A DNA stretch of 64,000 nt from Bacillus sp. V59.32b. Its GTDB lineage: Bacteria; Bacillota; Bacilli; Bacillales; DSM-1321. The stretch's first letter is position 1; each line of letters starts with the position of its first letter. The notes below the pieces were generated by a model. The model saw nothing but the letters and a program-made list of their open reading frames with translations, was not told where the DNA came from and did no database searches. Shown piece after piece: positions 16,914 to 25,719 of this stretch. The stretch spans positions 16,102 through 80,101 of the forward strand of contig NZ_QVTC01000020.1 of the NCBI RefSeq assembly GCF_003429085.1. Reading direction: 5' to 3'. The position numbers were made by a program, and so were the translations under genes.

Positions 16914-17813
16914 ATGGAGAGGATTCAGCTTCAAGATGATTTGCAATTTTCCCGAATTATTCATGGACACTGGAGATTGGCGGATTGGAATTATACGGAT
17001 CAGGAAACGCTGCATTTGCTTGAGCAGTGCCTGGAATTGGGAATCACGACGATCGATACGGCCAATATATATGGAAAATATACGTGTGAAGAGTTTTTTG
17101 GAAACGCCCTCTCTTTAAAGCCGGAGCTTCGGAGTAGGCTGGAGATTGTCACAAAATGCGGTATCAAGCTCGCGAATGATAAAAATGGCTTCCGTTTAAA
17201 TCATTATGATTCAAGCAAGGAGCATATTATCGAATCGGCAGAGCGTTCATTAAAAATGCTTAAAACGGATTACATAGACGTACTACTCATTCATCGCCCG
17301 GATGTTTTGACCAATCCGGAAGAGGTCGCTGACGCATTCTCAAGCTTGAAAAAGGCCGGTAAGGTCAAGCACTTCGGTGTTTCCAACTTTCTGCCGTCTC
17401 AAGTGAATATGCTTAATGCTTATTTAGATGTACCGCTGGTGACCAATCAAGTCGAACTATCTGTCTTGTACCGTGATCATTTTGAAAATGGCGTAGTTGA
17501 CCAGTGTATCGAGAAGAAAATGCCGCCGATGGCTTGGTCGCCCTTAAATCGAGGCATTATTTTTACAAGTGAGGAAGATAAGCCGTCACGGGTACGGACC
17601 ACATTGCAAAAAATAGCGGAAGAACTGGGGGCATCCAATATTGATGAAGTGATGTACGCATGGCTCATGCATCATCCGGCAAAAATCATGCCGATCGTCG
17701 GCTCGGGAAAGGTCGAACGGATCCAGAGTGCCGTAAATGCATTGTCACTAAAAATGAATCGCGAGCAATGGTATGAAATCTGGGTAAGCTCCCTAGGAAA
17801 AAATGTGGATTGA
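16914..17813 (+). CDS. Aldo/keto reductase
   Basis: NADPH-dependent oxidoreductase with a TIM barrel, 299 residues. The catalytic tetrad is readable: Asp48 and Tyr53 in IDTANIYG, Lys81 in IVTKCGIK and His127 in LLIHRPD. It most resembles the YdhF-like subgroup, whose substrates are poorly known. I use ATG 16914, which follows GGAAGGGTG. The reading frame is open further upstream but has no ribosome site there. It is a single gene with its own terminator. Confidence 0.9.
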   Translation: MERIQLQDDLQFSRIIHGHWRLADWNYTDQETLHLLEQCLELGITTIDTANIYGKYTCEEFFGNALSLKPELRSRLEIVTKCGIKLANDKNGFRLNHYDSSKEHIIESAERSLKMLKTDYIDVLLIHRPDVLTNPEEVADAFSSLKKAGKVKHFGVSNFLPSQVNMLNAYLDVPLVTNQVELSVLYRDHFENGVVDQCIEKKMPPMAWSPLNRGIIFTSEEDKPSRVRTTLQKIAEELGASNIDEVMYAWLMHHPAKIMPIVGSGKVERIQSAVNALSLKMNREQWYEIWVSSLGKNVD

Positions 17814-17824
17814 GACATCGATTG

Positions 17825-17851
17825 ACAGCCTGGATTATTCAGGCTGTTTTT
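17825..17851 (+). terminator. Terminator of the aldo/keto reductase gene
   Basis: Perfect stem ACAGCCTG / CAGGCTGT with a 7-base loop and a T run. Confidence 0.85.
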
Positions 17852-18156
17852 AATAGCATTTGGTCAAGCTAAAATGTTTGGAAAATGAAAGGCTCAGGTT
17901 CGGAAAATAAACCATGTGATTTGAGTAATAAAGATATATAAAGTAAGGATTCCCACGGATCTTAGAAAATACACAGCTCCAGCATGGGGTTCTAAAGCCT
18001 GGAAGTCCATATTTAAACGCCGTACCGCTATGTAGCTTGTGAATGCTTATTTAAGGGATATTTCCAACTGAACAATGTTTGTTATTGTACTGGAAAACGT
18101 GCCAAGGTCCATTTTGACATTGTTACGTTCGTTTATAAGGCTTCAAAGTGAGCCGC
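17852..18156. other. Intergenic stretch without recognisable gene
   Basis: I see no coding frame with a ribosome site, no RNA gene and no strong promoter in this part of the 763-base gap. The right end runs into the dispersed repeat at 18157. Confidence 0.5.
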
Positions 18157-18510
18157 TGATCGTATCCATGCTCAGTTAAATTAACAAAATATAGGCTGTG
18201 TTCGTACTCAATCTTGATTTCCAAACCGGTTGCTTTTCGCTGCAGGCGGCGACTCCTCGAAAATGCTACGCATTTTCTCGTGCGGTGTCTATTCTAGGAT
18301 GATCACTCAACGTCCTGCGGGAAAAGCGTGGCCAGGTGAGACCCCGCAGGAGCGAAGCGACGAGGAGGCTCACGGACCGCCCGCGGAACGCGTCCGCCTG
18401 TAGCGGAAATCAACAGCCAAATTCAGCAGGTACAAACTAAGAAAATTTTGAATAACTAATATTCTGTCGGTCTGTGTTTTTATATAAAAAGGAATTATGA
18501 TATTAATTCA
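18157..18510 (+). repeat. Dispersed structured repeat, copy 1
   Basis: About 354 bases that recur at 48446-48811. The central 205 bases or so (from CTTGATTTCCAAACCGG to GCGGAAATCAACAG) differ at only a few positions. They contain a perfect hairpin TCCTGCGGG / CCCGCAGGA, a hairpin CGAAAATG-CATTTTC, and near-terminal inverted arms (TCGCTGCAGGCGG against CCGCCTGTAGCGG). The G+C content is above the flanks. There is no coding frame. It looks like a non-autonomous element or a structured RNA of the kind scattered through Bacillaceae genomes. Confidence 0.85.
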
Positions 18511-18576
18511 CATGGTTAAAGATATAAAATATGAGATTGTAATGCTTAAAAGCAAAATGAAACAGAGGTGTTTTGG

Positions 18577-19443
18577 TTGGTTAAATTCATTGCCAGTGAT
18601 ATGGATGGAACATTATTAAATAAAGAGCAAAAGGTAAGCAAGGAAAACAAGGATGCCATCGAACGCGCCCGAAAAGAAGGGGTGGAAGTAATCATCGCGA
18701 CCGGAAGATCTTATCAGGAGGCGCGCTATGCTCTGGATGAGGCAAATATTGAGTGTCCAGTCATTTGTGTGAATGGCGCGGTGGTTTATACAAAAGATGG
18801 CGCAATCGCTGCTTCGAATCCAATGAATCCAGATACAGTTAAATCTGTCATACGATATTTAGAGGGAATCGGAATATACTTTGAAGTGTATACAAGCGAT
18901 GGAACTTATACGAAAAACTATGAAAAATCAATGGCTACATTGGTTGATATTTTACTCACGGCGAATCCTGATTTAGATCCAATCAAGGTGACCGAGCAGG
19001 CAAGGGAGCGTGTTACTGTCAGCCAAATTAAATCGATCGAAGACTACGAAAAGCTTTTTAGTATTCGAGAACTCGAATATTATAAGTTTTTAATTTTCTC
19101 TAATGATTTTCAAAAACTCGGCGATGCTGCAAGTGGTTTAAAGGAGAATACAACACTCGCTGTCAGTTCTTCAGGACGGGAAAACCTTGAAGTTACGAAC
19201 AGAGACGCACAGAAAGGAATCGCTTTAGAAAGATATGTAAAAGATAGAGGCGGTTCATTAAGCGACACAATGGCGATTGGTGATAATTTCAATGACGTCT
19301 CGATGCTCGAACGTGTCGGCCGATCCTTTGCAATGGGAAATGCGCCTTCTGAGATTAAAAATTTATGTGATTTTATCACTGATACCAATGATGAAAATGG
19401 TGTGGCTAAGGCAATAAATAAGGTCTTGAACGAAGGACTATAG
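18577..19443 (+). CDS. Cof-type HAD family phosphatase
   Basis: Haloacid-dehalogenase-like hydrolase with a type II cap, 288 residues. Motif I is FIASDMDGTLLN (nucleophile Asp8, acid Asp10), motif II lies in VIIATGRSYQEA, and motif IV is GDNFNDVSML. Such proteins dephosphorylate sugar phosphates, flavin or PLP-type substrates, so the substrate here is unknown. I choose TTG at 18577, 6 bases after AGAGGTG. A GTG three codons earlier overlaps that site. It is alone behind the dispersed repeat. Confidence 0.9.
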   Translation: MVKFIASDMDGTLLNKEQKVSKENKDAIERARKEGVEVIIATGRSYQEARYALDEANIECPVICVNGAVVYTKDGAIAASNPMNPDTVKSVIRYLEGIGIYFEVYTSDGTYTKNYEKSMATLVDILLTANPDLDPIKVTEQARERVTVSQIKSIEDYEKLFSIRELEYYKFLIFSNDFQKLGDAASGLKENTTLAVSSSGRENLEVTNRDAQKGIALERYVKDRGGSLSDTMAIGDNFNDVSMLERVGRSFAMGNAPSEIKNLCDFITDTNDENGVAKAINKVLNEGL

Positions 19444-19520
19444 GTTACGTAGGCGGCCGATGATTTACAGCTTTGACCGACATCATATACCGCTTCTAAC
19501 ATTGAAAAGGAGGGAGTATT

Positions 19521-20597
19521 GTGGTTAAAAAGTTTATGATTCTCTTTAGTATGGTAATCCTAATCAGCGGCTGTTCCAAAAACCATCAAAACAACACAGA
19601 CAACAGTAAGCCTCAACCCGAAGAATCAGCTAACCAGGGAGATGCTGAGGTTTTATTGACCAAGCTGGAAGCTCCCTGGTCCATTCAAAAAATCAATGAT
19701 ACCTTCTATTTGGCTGAAAGAAGCGGCGCCATTGTGAAATGGGAAAAAGATAAGATGACTCGTGAGAAAGTTGAATTGGATCATTCCCTTTCCGATAATC
19801 CGGAAGCAGGCCTGCTTGGTTTTGTGCTTAGCCCGGATTTTCAAGAGTCCAATGAAGCCTTCGCCTATTATACGTACGAGCAAAATGGAAATGCGGTAAA
19901 TAGAATTGTAGTTCTTCAATACGCTAACCAGCAATGGAAGGAAATGGACGTGATCCTCGATGGAATCCCAAGCGGAAATTACCATCATGGAGGCAGGCTG
20001 AAGCTTGGACCGGATCAGAAACTATACGCTACTACAGGGGATGCCAGCAAGGAAGAAATTGCACAGGACAGCAACTCATTGGGCGGAAAAATCCTTCGCC
20101 TAAACCTTGATGGCAGTGTCCCGGAGGATAATCCATTTCCGGGTTCCCCTGTTTATACAATTGGGCACCGCAATCCCCAGGGCCTTGCCTGGGATGAGAA
20201 GGATCAATTGTACAGCAGCGAGCATGGCCCCTCAGGTTATGATGAAATCAATAAAATTACGCCAGGAAAGAACTATGGATGGCCTTTGATTACAGGGGAT
20301 GAAAAGAGAGACGGAATGGAAAGTCCGCTATTCCATGTGGGGACTGACACATGGGCACCTTCAGGAAGTGCTTATCATGAAGGGAGCCTTTATATAGGTG
20401 CGTTAAGAGGGGAGGCCGTTAAAACCTTTGACCTTGAGAATAAAGAAGAGGGCGATGTATTTACGGGTGCGGGAAGGATCCGCGATATCCTGATTGATGA
20501 AGAGTACTTATATTTTGTAAGCAACAACACGGACGGAAGAGGAAACCCGGATCAAGAGGATGATAAACTATATAGACTCCCGCTTTCATCTTTATAA
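19521..20597 (+). CDS. PQQ-dependent sugar dehydrogenase-like lipoprotein
   Basis: Predicted membrane-anchored lipoprotein of 358 residues with lipobox ISGC (Cys18) and an Asn/Gln-rich linker. The remainder is a six-bladed propeller of the soluble aldose dehydrogenase family (YliI-like). Family marks are LEAPWSI, GLLGFVLSPDF, YHHGGRLKLGPDQKLYATTGD, GHRNPQGLAWD and EHGPSGYDEINKI. Oxidation of aldoses with PQQ is the family activity, but Bacilli do not usually make PQQ, so the cofactor is open. GTG at 19521 follows AAGGAGGGA. Confidence 0.88.
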   Translation: MVKKFMILFSMVILISGCSKNHQNNTDNSKPQPEESANQGDAEVLLTKLEAPWSIQKINDTFYLAERSGAIVKWEKDKMTREKVELDHSLSDNPEAGLLGFVLSPDFQESNEAFAYYTYEQNGNAVNRIVVLQYANQQWKEMDVILDGIPSGNYHHGGRLKLGPDQKLYATTGDASKEEIAQDSNSLGGKILRLNLDGSVPEDNPFPGSPVYTIGHRNPQGLAWDEKDQLYSSEHGPSGYDEINKITPGKNYGWPLITGDEKRDGMESPLFHVGTDTWAPSGSAYHEGSLYIGALRGEAVKTFDLENKEEGDVFTGAGRIRDILIDEEYLYFVSNNTDGRGNPDQEDDKLYRLPLSSL

Positions 20598-20631
20598 AAA
20601 ATTTTAAAAAACAGGTATAAAGAAAATGGAC

Positions 20632-20682
20632 GGGGGTCATACTATAACCATGATGAATTTTCCATAGTAATCCCCCTTTTTA
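20632..20682 (+). terminator. Terminator after the sugar dehydrogenase gene
   Basis: GGGGG pairs with CCCCC and TACTAT with ATAGTA in one long interrupted stem, followed by TTTTT. Confidence 0.7.
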
Positions 20683-20711
20683 TCCGCTTGCTCATGCATG
20701 CGGATTTTTTT

Positions 20712-20789
20712 GGCAGAAAAGAAAGTTTAAACTTTCCTTTCTGCATAATTTCACCTTAAAAGGCTCGTCAATCGACGAGTTTTCTTTAC
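20712..20789 (-). repeat. Small hairpin repeat, short copy
   Basis: Contains the dyad GCAGAAAAGAAAGTTT / AAACTTTCCTTTCTGC and the dyad CTCGTC-AAT-CGACGAG. Both modules recur in the opposite orientation at 32793-32953, where a longer segment separates them. No coding frame. Confidence 0.7.
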
Positions 20790-20822
20790 AAAAAAAGGAC
20801 GGGCAATGGCCCATCCCGTTCT
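20790..20822 (-). terminator. Terminator of the yojF-bshB2 pair
   Basis: Read on the minus strand: ACGGG and CCCGT arms enclosing a GGGC-CATT-GCCC core, then CC and seven T residues, 15 bases after the bshB2 stop. Confidence 0.75.
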
Positions 20823-20837
20823 TACTTTCGAAAATCC

Positions 20838-21509
20838 TCAATCTGAAAACTTATAGGTCCAAAAGCGTTCCTTCCGGATCCACTCTAGCATGGCCGGATC
20901 CACGTTTTCCGTATTTTCTGCCCAGGAGGCTATCATTGATTCGGTTTGTGACCGGTGGGCTTTAATGGCGGCGATTTTTTTATCTTCTACAGCTGTGACA
21001 TCATTAATAATGTCCGGCTCACCCAGCTCAGCCAAGCTATTATTAGCAAAAGCAACACAATGCAATTTAGGGCGCGCATCCGGCTCAATTCGCTTTACAG
21101 CGCGGACTACTGCCCTTGCCGTAGCTTCGTGGTCAGGATGGACACTGTATCCCGGATAGAAGGTGATGACAAGGGAAGGATCTAATTCCTTGATAAAGGC
21201 CGACATTTTTTCGGTCAGCTCTTCATCATCCTCAAATTCCACCGTTTTATCGCGTAAACCAAGCATCCGCAGATCTTGGATCCCCAATGTATTTGCAGCA
21301 TCCACGAGCTCTTTTCTGCGAATTTTGGGAAGCGACTCTCTTGTCGCGAAAGGCGGATTACCCAGATTACGTCCCATTTCACCAAGTGTCAAACAGACAT
21401 AGGTGACGGGCGTTCCACTTTCAATATTCAAAGCGATCGTACCAGAAACTCCAAAAGCCTCATCATCAGGATGAGGGAAGATCACTAATACATGACGTTC
21501 TTTTTCCAT
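20838..21509 (-). CDS. bshB2: Bacillithiol biosynthesis deacetylase BshB2
   Basis: Zinc deacetylase of the PIG-L/LmbE family that removes acetyl from GlcNAc-malate in bacillithiol synthesis. It has 223 residues. The metal and catalytic motif HPDDE is at 13-17, and the later metal histidine lies in YSVHPDHEATA. The usual partner yojF is upstream with 18 bases between, as in B. subtilis (yojG-yojF). Bacillithiol is the main low-molecular-weight thiol of Bacillaceae, so the gene supports the taxonomic reading. Confidence 0.92.
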   Translation of the reverse strand: MEKERHVLVIFPHPDDEAFGVSGTIALNIESGTPVTYVCLTLGEMGRNLGNPPFATRESLPKIRRKELVDAANTLGIQDLRMLGLRDKTVEFEDDEELTEKMSAFIKELDPSLVITFYPGYSVHPDHEATARAVVRAVKRIEPDARPKLHCVAFANNSLAELGEPDIINDVTAVEDKKIAAIKAHRSQTESMIASWAENTENVDPAMLEWIRKERFWTYKFSD

Positions 21510-21527
21510 AACGGTACTGCTCCTTTC

Positions 21528-21875
21528 TTATTCAAAAGGACTTGGGCTGATTTGCATGGCAACGGCTAGCTTTCCTGTGAAATCCAATCCTGCCAGCAAA
21601 AGTCTTCCCTGGTCATCTATTTCATAATGGGTCAGGCCTTCTCCATAAACCCAGCCGATTTCAAGCTTCAAGCCGACTCGATAAGGGCCGTCACCGACAA
21701 TCTTGCCATGCTCATATTTGATAAAGGCATTACGGATATACGCGCCTGCCGAAAAGAATGATTCGTCATTATGGGTGGCGTAAGCACCATTGGTCGTTTC
21801 CAGATGTAAATAAACATTACTTGTTGCAAACGAATTGATCGCATGCTGCACTTCAGCACGTTCAATAGGTTTCAT
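21528..21875 (-). CDS. yojF: YojF family protein (DUF1806)
   Basis: A 115-residue soluble protein of the YojF family, which is found next to bshB2 in Bacillaceae and whose function I do not know. Recognisable stretches are MKPIERAEVQHAINSF, VYLHLETTNGAYATHND and GPYRVGLKLEIGWVYGEGLT. I start at the ATG at 21875, which has AGAGGAGG 7 to 8 bases upstream. An in-frame ATG nine codons earlier would place that site inside the gene. It is co-transcribed with bshB2. Confidence 0.9.
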   Translation of the reverse strand: MKPIERAEVQHAINSFATSNVYLHLETTNGAYATHNDESFFSAGAYIRNAFIKYEHGKIVGDGPYRVGLKLEIGWVYGEGLTHYEIDDQGRLLLAGLDFTGKLAVAMQISPSPFE

Positions 21876-21992
21876 TTGCTTTTCCTCCTCTACTGCGGAC
21901 AATAGAACAATCTAGATCATATCTATCTTACTAAAAAGCATCCTAAAAAGCGAAAAGTTAGGTTCAGCCATCTATTTAATACCAAGAAAAAA

Positions 21993-22081
21993 GAGGCTCT
22001 CCTAAAAAGAAAAGTGTAGTCCTGTACGTTATAAAGATGCCCAATCTACAGGAAAACTTTTTACTTTTTAAATGAAGCCTC
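21993..22081 (-). terminator. Likely terminator of pdxK
   Basis: On the minus strand GAGGCT and AGCCTC form the outer arms, an inner pair TCCTGTA / TACAGGA fills part of the long loop, and TTTTTT follows. It starts nine bases after the pdxK stop. The long loop lowers certainty. Confidence 0.45.
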
Positions 22082-22089
22082 AGTTCTGT

Positions 22090-22932
22090 TTATTTTGAAA
22101 TTTGCTCAGCAGCTTCCAGTCTGCCTGCTCCGAATTTTCGGTAAGCACCGTGCATAGTAGGGCCGACATATTCGTTCAATTTCCACGAATGGCGGATCGC
22201 TTCCGTAATAAATTCTTTTGCTGTATAAACCGCTTCGCGGACAGATCTTCCTTTAGCCAGTTCAGCCGTAATTGCGGCTGAATACGTGCAGCCTGCGCCG
22301 TGCGTATAAGCTGTTTCAATCCGTTCGGATTCTAAGATTTCGAAAGTTTCCCCATCATATAACAGGTCAATTGCCTGTTCATGTTCAAGCTTGCTTCCGC
22401 CTTTGATAAGCACAAACTTAGCACCTGATTCTTTAATCTTCACAGCCGCAGCTTTCATATCGTCGACTGTACGGATCGGACCAATTCCCGACAGCTGCCA
22501 GGCCTCAAAAAGATTTGGCGTTACCACTGTTGCACGAGGAACGAGAACGTCGCGAAGTCGGGTGGCTGTTTCCGGGTGGAGTACCTCGTCTTCTCCTTTG
22601 CAAACCATGACTGGATCAATGACAATATTCTTCAAACCAAGCTCATCGATTTTCCGGCCGGCCAGTTCAATGATCTCTACAGAACCTAGCATTCCAGTCT
22701 TCATCGCATCGATGCCGACTGAAAGAATCGTTTCTAATTGAGCTTCCACTGTTGCGGTAACTTGCGGAAATACATCGTGAGACCAGCCGTTTTTAGGATC
22801 CATCGTTACAATCGTTGTCAGTGCTGACATTCCGTATACGCCCAATTCCTGGAAGGTTTTCAGATCAGCCTGTATTCCTGCTCCTCCGCTTGAATCAGAG
22901 CCGGCCAGGGTCAAAGCTTTTTTCATTGCCAT
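22090..22932 (-). CDS. pdxK: Pyridoxine/pyridoxal (HMP) kinase
   Basis: Ribokinase-like kinase of 280 residues that closely resembles B. subtilis PdxK (formerly ThiD), which phosphorylates vitamin B6 vitamers and also HMP. The N-terminus [20 protein letters not shown] is diagnostic. [10 protein letters not shown] and the anion-hole and base region [13 protein letters not shown] are present. ATG follows GGAGG by 7 bases. It is transcribed alone. A role as HMP-phosphate kinase in thiamine synthesis is the main alternative, but no TPP riboswitch or thi gene is near. Confidence 0.88.
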   Translation of the reverse strand: MAMKKALTLAGSDSSGGAGIQADLKTFQELGVYGMSALTTIVTMDPKNGWSHDVFPQVTATVEAQLETILSVGIDAMKTGMLGSVEIIELAGRKIDELGLKNIVIDPVMVCKGEDEVLHPETATRLRDVLVPRATVVTPNLFEAWQLSGIGPIRTVDDMKAAAVKIKESGAKFVLIKGGSKLEHEQAIDLLYDGETFEILESERIETAYTHGAGCTYSAAITAELAKGRSVREAVYTAKEFITEAIRHSWKLNEYVGPTMHGAYRKFGAGRLEAAEQISK

Positions 22933-23156
22933 AGTGAGACCTCCTAACGGTAATAATCTATGTTATTTTTAATGAACCTTTGAAATATCTCCGTCAAGCA
23001 TATACCATTATATTTAGAATGTAAACTTTACAAACGCTAATGGGAACGGGGTTTAAAGCTAATTCTCCTATGCACTTTAGCTGATATTTCTCATGAGTCA
23101 TGACGGGAGTTCATTCGCAATGAATAAATAAACGAGAGAAGGGAGCCCACTCGTAA

Positions 23157-23777
23157 ATGAACACAACAGGATTGCTGCTGGCAGGCGGGAAATCAAGCAG
23201 AATGGGGACAAATAAAGCCATGCTCCCGATATCAGAAGAAGTAAGTATCCAACAGATAGCTTCCGAATTAAAAAAAGCGGTCGGTGAAGTATATTTGGTT
23301 ACCAATTCACCGGCTGATTATACATTTCTGGATCTTCCAACGCTCGATGATGAATATGAAGGATTGGGTCCGCTTGCGGGGCTTCATGCGGGACTGGAAG
23401 CAGCCAAAACGGAAACGGTATTCCTCTCCGCTTGTGATATGCCATTTATAAGGGCTTCTCTCATTGGAGAAATGCTGGATAACTTAAAAAATTACGAGGC
23501 ACTTGTCCCTGAGATCAATGGCAGGTTTCACCCTTTATTTGCCGTGTATCGAAAATCTTCAATTCCACTGCTTGTCTCATGTCTTGAGCAACGCAAACTC
23601 AGGATGATGGATTTTCTAGAAAAGATGAATGTGAAAATAATGAAAGAAACAGATTTCGAGCTGTACGCGACAGACAAAAAGCTGTTTCCTTATTTGTTTT
23701 ATAACATGAACACGCCGCTTGAATATAAACACGCAAAAAGGATGGAAGATGAAATGGCCCTTTATTTCCCAAAATAG
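23157..23777 (+). CDS. mobA: Molybdenum cofactor guanylyltransferase
   Basis: Transfers GMP from GTP to molybdopterin to make the guanine dinucleotide cofactor. It has 206 residues. The nucleotide-binding start GLLLAGGKSSRMGTNKAML is characteristic, followed by DEYEGLGPLAGLHAGL and LSACDMPFI. The ATG is preceded by GAAGGGAG. It leads a group of molybdopterin genes (moaE, moaD, moeB) but is separated from them by 158 bases, so it may have its own transcript. moaA, moaC, moeA and mog are not in the window. Confidence 0.92.
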   Translation: MNTTGLLLAGGKSSRMGTNKAMLPISEEVSIQQIASELKKAVGEVYLVTNSPADYTFLDLPTLDDEYEGLGPLAGLHAGLEAAKTETVFLSACDMPFIRASLIGEMLDNLKNYEALVPEINGRFHPLFAVYRKSSIPLLVSCLEQRKLRMMDFLEKMNVKIMKETDFELYATDKKLFPYLFYNMNTPLEYKHAKRMEDEMALYFPK

Positions 23778-23935
23778 TTTTTCCAAGCCATAGGATGTTA
23801 ATTATCCCCCTTAATTGTGTTAGGATATGAATATAAACAAGGAAGTGAATTGTGAGGCTTTAATCCAGTTAAAAAAGGGCAGATTATCCGACAGCCCGCT
23901 GATCTCATGATAATTTCTTTAAAAAGGGTGAGACG

Positions 23936-24400
23936 ATGAACTTTCAAATTTCGAAAGACCCCATCCAGGTTCAGGATGTAATCGATAAGGTTGTTGCAAG
24001 GGAAGCCGGTGCGGTGACCACATTTATTGGGACCGTCAGAGAGCTGACAAAAGGAAAAAAGACTCTTTTTCTCATATATGAAGCCTATGAATCAATGGCC
24101 GTAAAAAAGCTGGAACAGATCGGCAAGGAAATCAATGAACGCTGGCCTGATGCTCATGTTGCGATCACTCACCGTGTCGGCAAGCTCGACATTACGGATG
24201 TAGCTGTGGTGATAGCGGTTAGTACTCCGCATCGCAATGACGCCTATGAAGCTAATCGTTATGCGATAGAAAGAATCAAAGAAATTGTCCCGATCTGGAA
24301 AAAAGAACATTGGGAAGACGGAGAAAAGTGGATCGGGGATCAGTTGGAAACCGTTCGTTATCCGTCTGGGAAGCCTGAAAAGGAGGATTTACATGATTAA
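23936..24400 (+). CDS. moaE: Molybdopterin synthase large subunit
   Basis: Catalytic subunit that adds two sulfurs from MoaD to precursor Z. It has 154 residues. TTFIGTVRELTKGK, LIYEAYESMA, ITHRVGKLDITDVAVVIAVS and the active-site lysine region PIWKKEHWEDGEKWIG are all typical. ATG 23936 follows AAAGGGTGAG. It overlaps moaD by 8 bases, and the ribosome site of moaD (AAAAGGAGG) is inside its last codons, so the two subunits are coupled. Confidence 0.94.
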   Translation: MNFQISKDPIQVQDVIDKVVAREAGAVTTFIGTVRELTKGKKTLFLIYEAYESMAVKKLEQIGKEINERWPDAHVAITHRVGKLDITDVAVVIAVSTPHRNDAYEANRYAIERIKEIVPIWKKEHWEDGEKWIGDQLETVRYPSGKPEKEDLHD

Positions 24401-24626
24401 AGTACTTTTTTTTGCACACTTAAAGGATGCTGTCGGCAATGAGAAAGTTTCCGTAGAAGAAACTGGATGGACCGTTGCCGAGCTAAAGAATAAAATGGCC
24501 ACTGATTACGGGTTGGAAGAATTGAATACAGTCATGACGGCTGTTAATGAAGAATTCGCCGATGACGAAACGGTTCTTTCAGATGGGGATACCGTTGCTT
24601 TTATTCCCCCGGTCAGCGGCGGGTGA
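24393..24626 (+). CDS. moaD: Molybdopterin synthase sulfur carrier subunit
   Basis: Ubiquitin-like sulfur carrier of 77 residues ending in the required Gly-Gly (PPVSGG). That C-terminus is adenylated by MoeB and converted to a thiocarboxylate. I take ATG 24393, which follows AGGAGG and overlaps moaE by 8 bases. The frame is open for another 100 bases upstream, but that part lies within moaE and has no better start. MoeB follows 20 bases later. Confidence 0.94.
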   Translation: MIKVLFFAHLKDAVGNEKVSVEETGWTVAELKNKMATDYGLEELNTVMTAVNEEFADDETVLSDGDTVAFIPPVSGG

Positions 24627-24646
24627 CAGGTGGGAGAGAATCAATC

Positions 24647-25666
24647 ATGGATGGACGCTATTCACGTCAAACATTGTTTTCTCCAATTGGGGAAAAAGGA
24701 CAAGCAAAAATACGCAGCAAGCATGTACTGCTCATGGGTGCGGGCGCATTAGGATCCGCGAACGCCGAATTTTTGACGAGGGCGGGCATCGGCAAGCTGA
24801 CGATTGTTGACCGAGATTATGTTGAAGCAAGCAACTTGCAGAGACAGCAATTATATACAGAAAAAGATGTACGCGAGAAGCTTCCGAAAGCAGAGGCAGC
24901 TAAGATGCATTGCCATGATATCAACGGTGAAGTTGAAATTGAGGCCGTGATTGTCGACGGAACCGCTTTGACGCTCGAGCCGCTGCTTTCAGGTGTGTCT
25001 TTGATCATTGATGCGACCGATAACTTTGAGACCAGGATGGTGATCAATGATTTATCCCAAAAGCATAAAATTCCATGGATTTATGGTGCGTGTGTCGGCA
25101 GTGTTGGAATGAGCTTTACAATCATTCCTGGAGTGACGCCTTGCTTGAATTGTCTGCTCCGTTCGATTCCAATCCAGGGGATGACTTGCGATACAGGCGG
25201 AATTATTTCCCCGGCAGTACAAATGGTTGTCGCTCATCAAAACGCCGAAGCTTTGAAGATTCTGGTCGAGGATTATGAGTCCGTCCGCCCGGGTTTTTCA
25301 ACGTTTGATCTTTGGAGAAACCAATACCAAACAATGAAAGTCGGGAAAGCAAAGAAAAGCGATTGCCTATCATGCGGGGAAGCTCCGACTTATCCATTTT
25401 TGACACTGGAAAATGCCACAAAGACAACGGTTCTTTGCGGCAGGGACACGGTTCAAGTACGGCCACCGAATCCTCGGAAGCTGCAGCTGGACAAGCTGGG
25501 GAGCGATCTTTTGGCAAGCGGATATACCGTGAAATCTAATCCATTCCTGTTGTCGATTGAGACAGATGATGAACGGATGGTCATTTTTCATGATGGACGG
25601 GCCCTCATTCATGGTACAAAGGATATGGCCCATGCCAAGGCGTTATATCAAAGGATTTTGGGATAA
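24647..25666 (+). CDS. moeB: MoaD-adenylating enzyme (ThiF/MoeB family)
   Basis: E1-like enzyme that adenylates the MoaD C-terminus. It has 339 residues. RYSRQTLFSPIG opens the domain, the ATP site is LLMGAGALGSANAEFLTRAG, and DRDYVEASNLQRQ follows. Zinc cysteines are CLNC and CLSC. A C-terminal extension of about 90 residues (from FLTLENAT) follows the second cysteine pair. It does not read as a rhodanese domain. I use ATG 24647. A GTG at 24623 is in frame but lacks a ribosome site. A role with ThiS is possible, but adjacency to moaD favours molybdopterin. Confidence 0.9.
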   Translation: MDGRYSRQTLFSPIGEKGQAKIRSKHVLLMGAGALGSANAEFLTRAGIGKLTIVDRDYVEASNLQRQQLYTEKDVREKLPKAEAAKMHCHDINGEVEIEAVIVDGTALTLEPLLSGVSLIIDATDNFETRMVINDLSQKHKIPWIYGACVGSVGMSFTIIPGVTPCLNCLLRSIPIQGMTCDTGGIISPAVQMVVAHQNAEALKILVEDYESVRPGFSTFDLWRNQYQTMKVGKAKKSDCLSCGEAPTYPFLTLENATKTTVLCGRDTVQVRPPNPRKLQLDKLGSDLLASGYTVKSNPFLLSIETDDERMVIFHDGRALIHGTKDMAHAKALYQRILG

Positions 25667-25671
25667 TGAGA

Positions 25672-25705
25672 AAAGAGGCAGGCTCCATTTAGGGCCCGCC
25701 TCTTT
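25672..25705. terminator. Bidirectional terminator between moeB and the stress gene
   Basis: AAAGAGGC pairs with GCCTCTTT around an inner GGC/GCC. It lies between two converging genes. Confidence 0.75.
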
Positions 25706-25719
25706 CCATGAATAAGCGA

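Noticed and set aside
23830..23914. Short frame of 27 codons before moaE, and a possible Moco riboswitch
   Set aside because: The frame has no clear ribosome site, and the leader lacks the conserved Moco-aptamer words.
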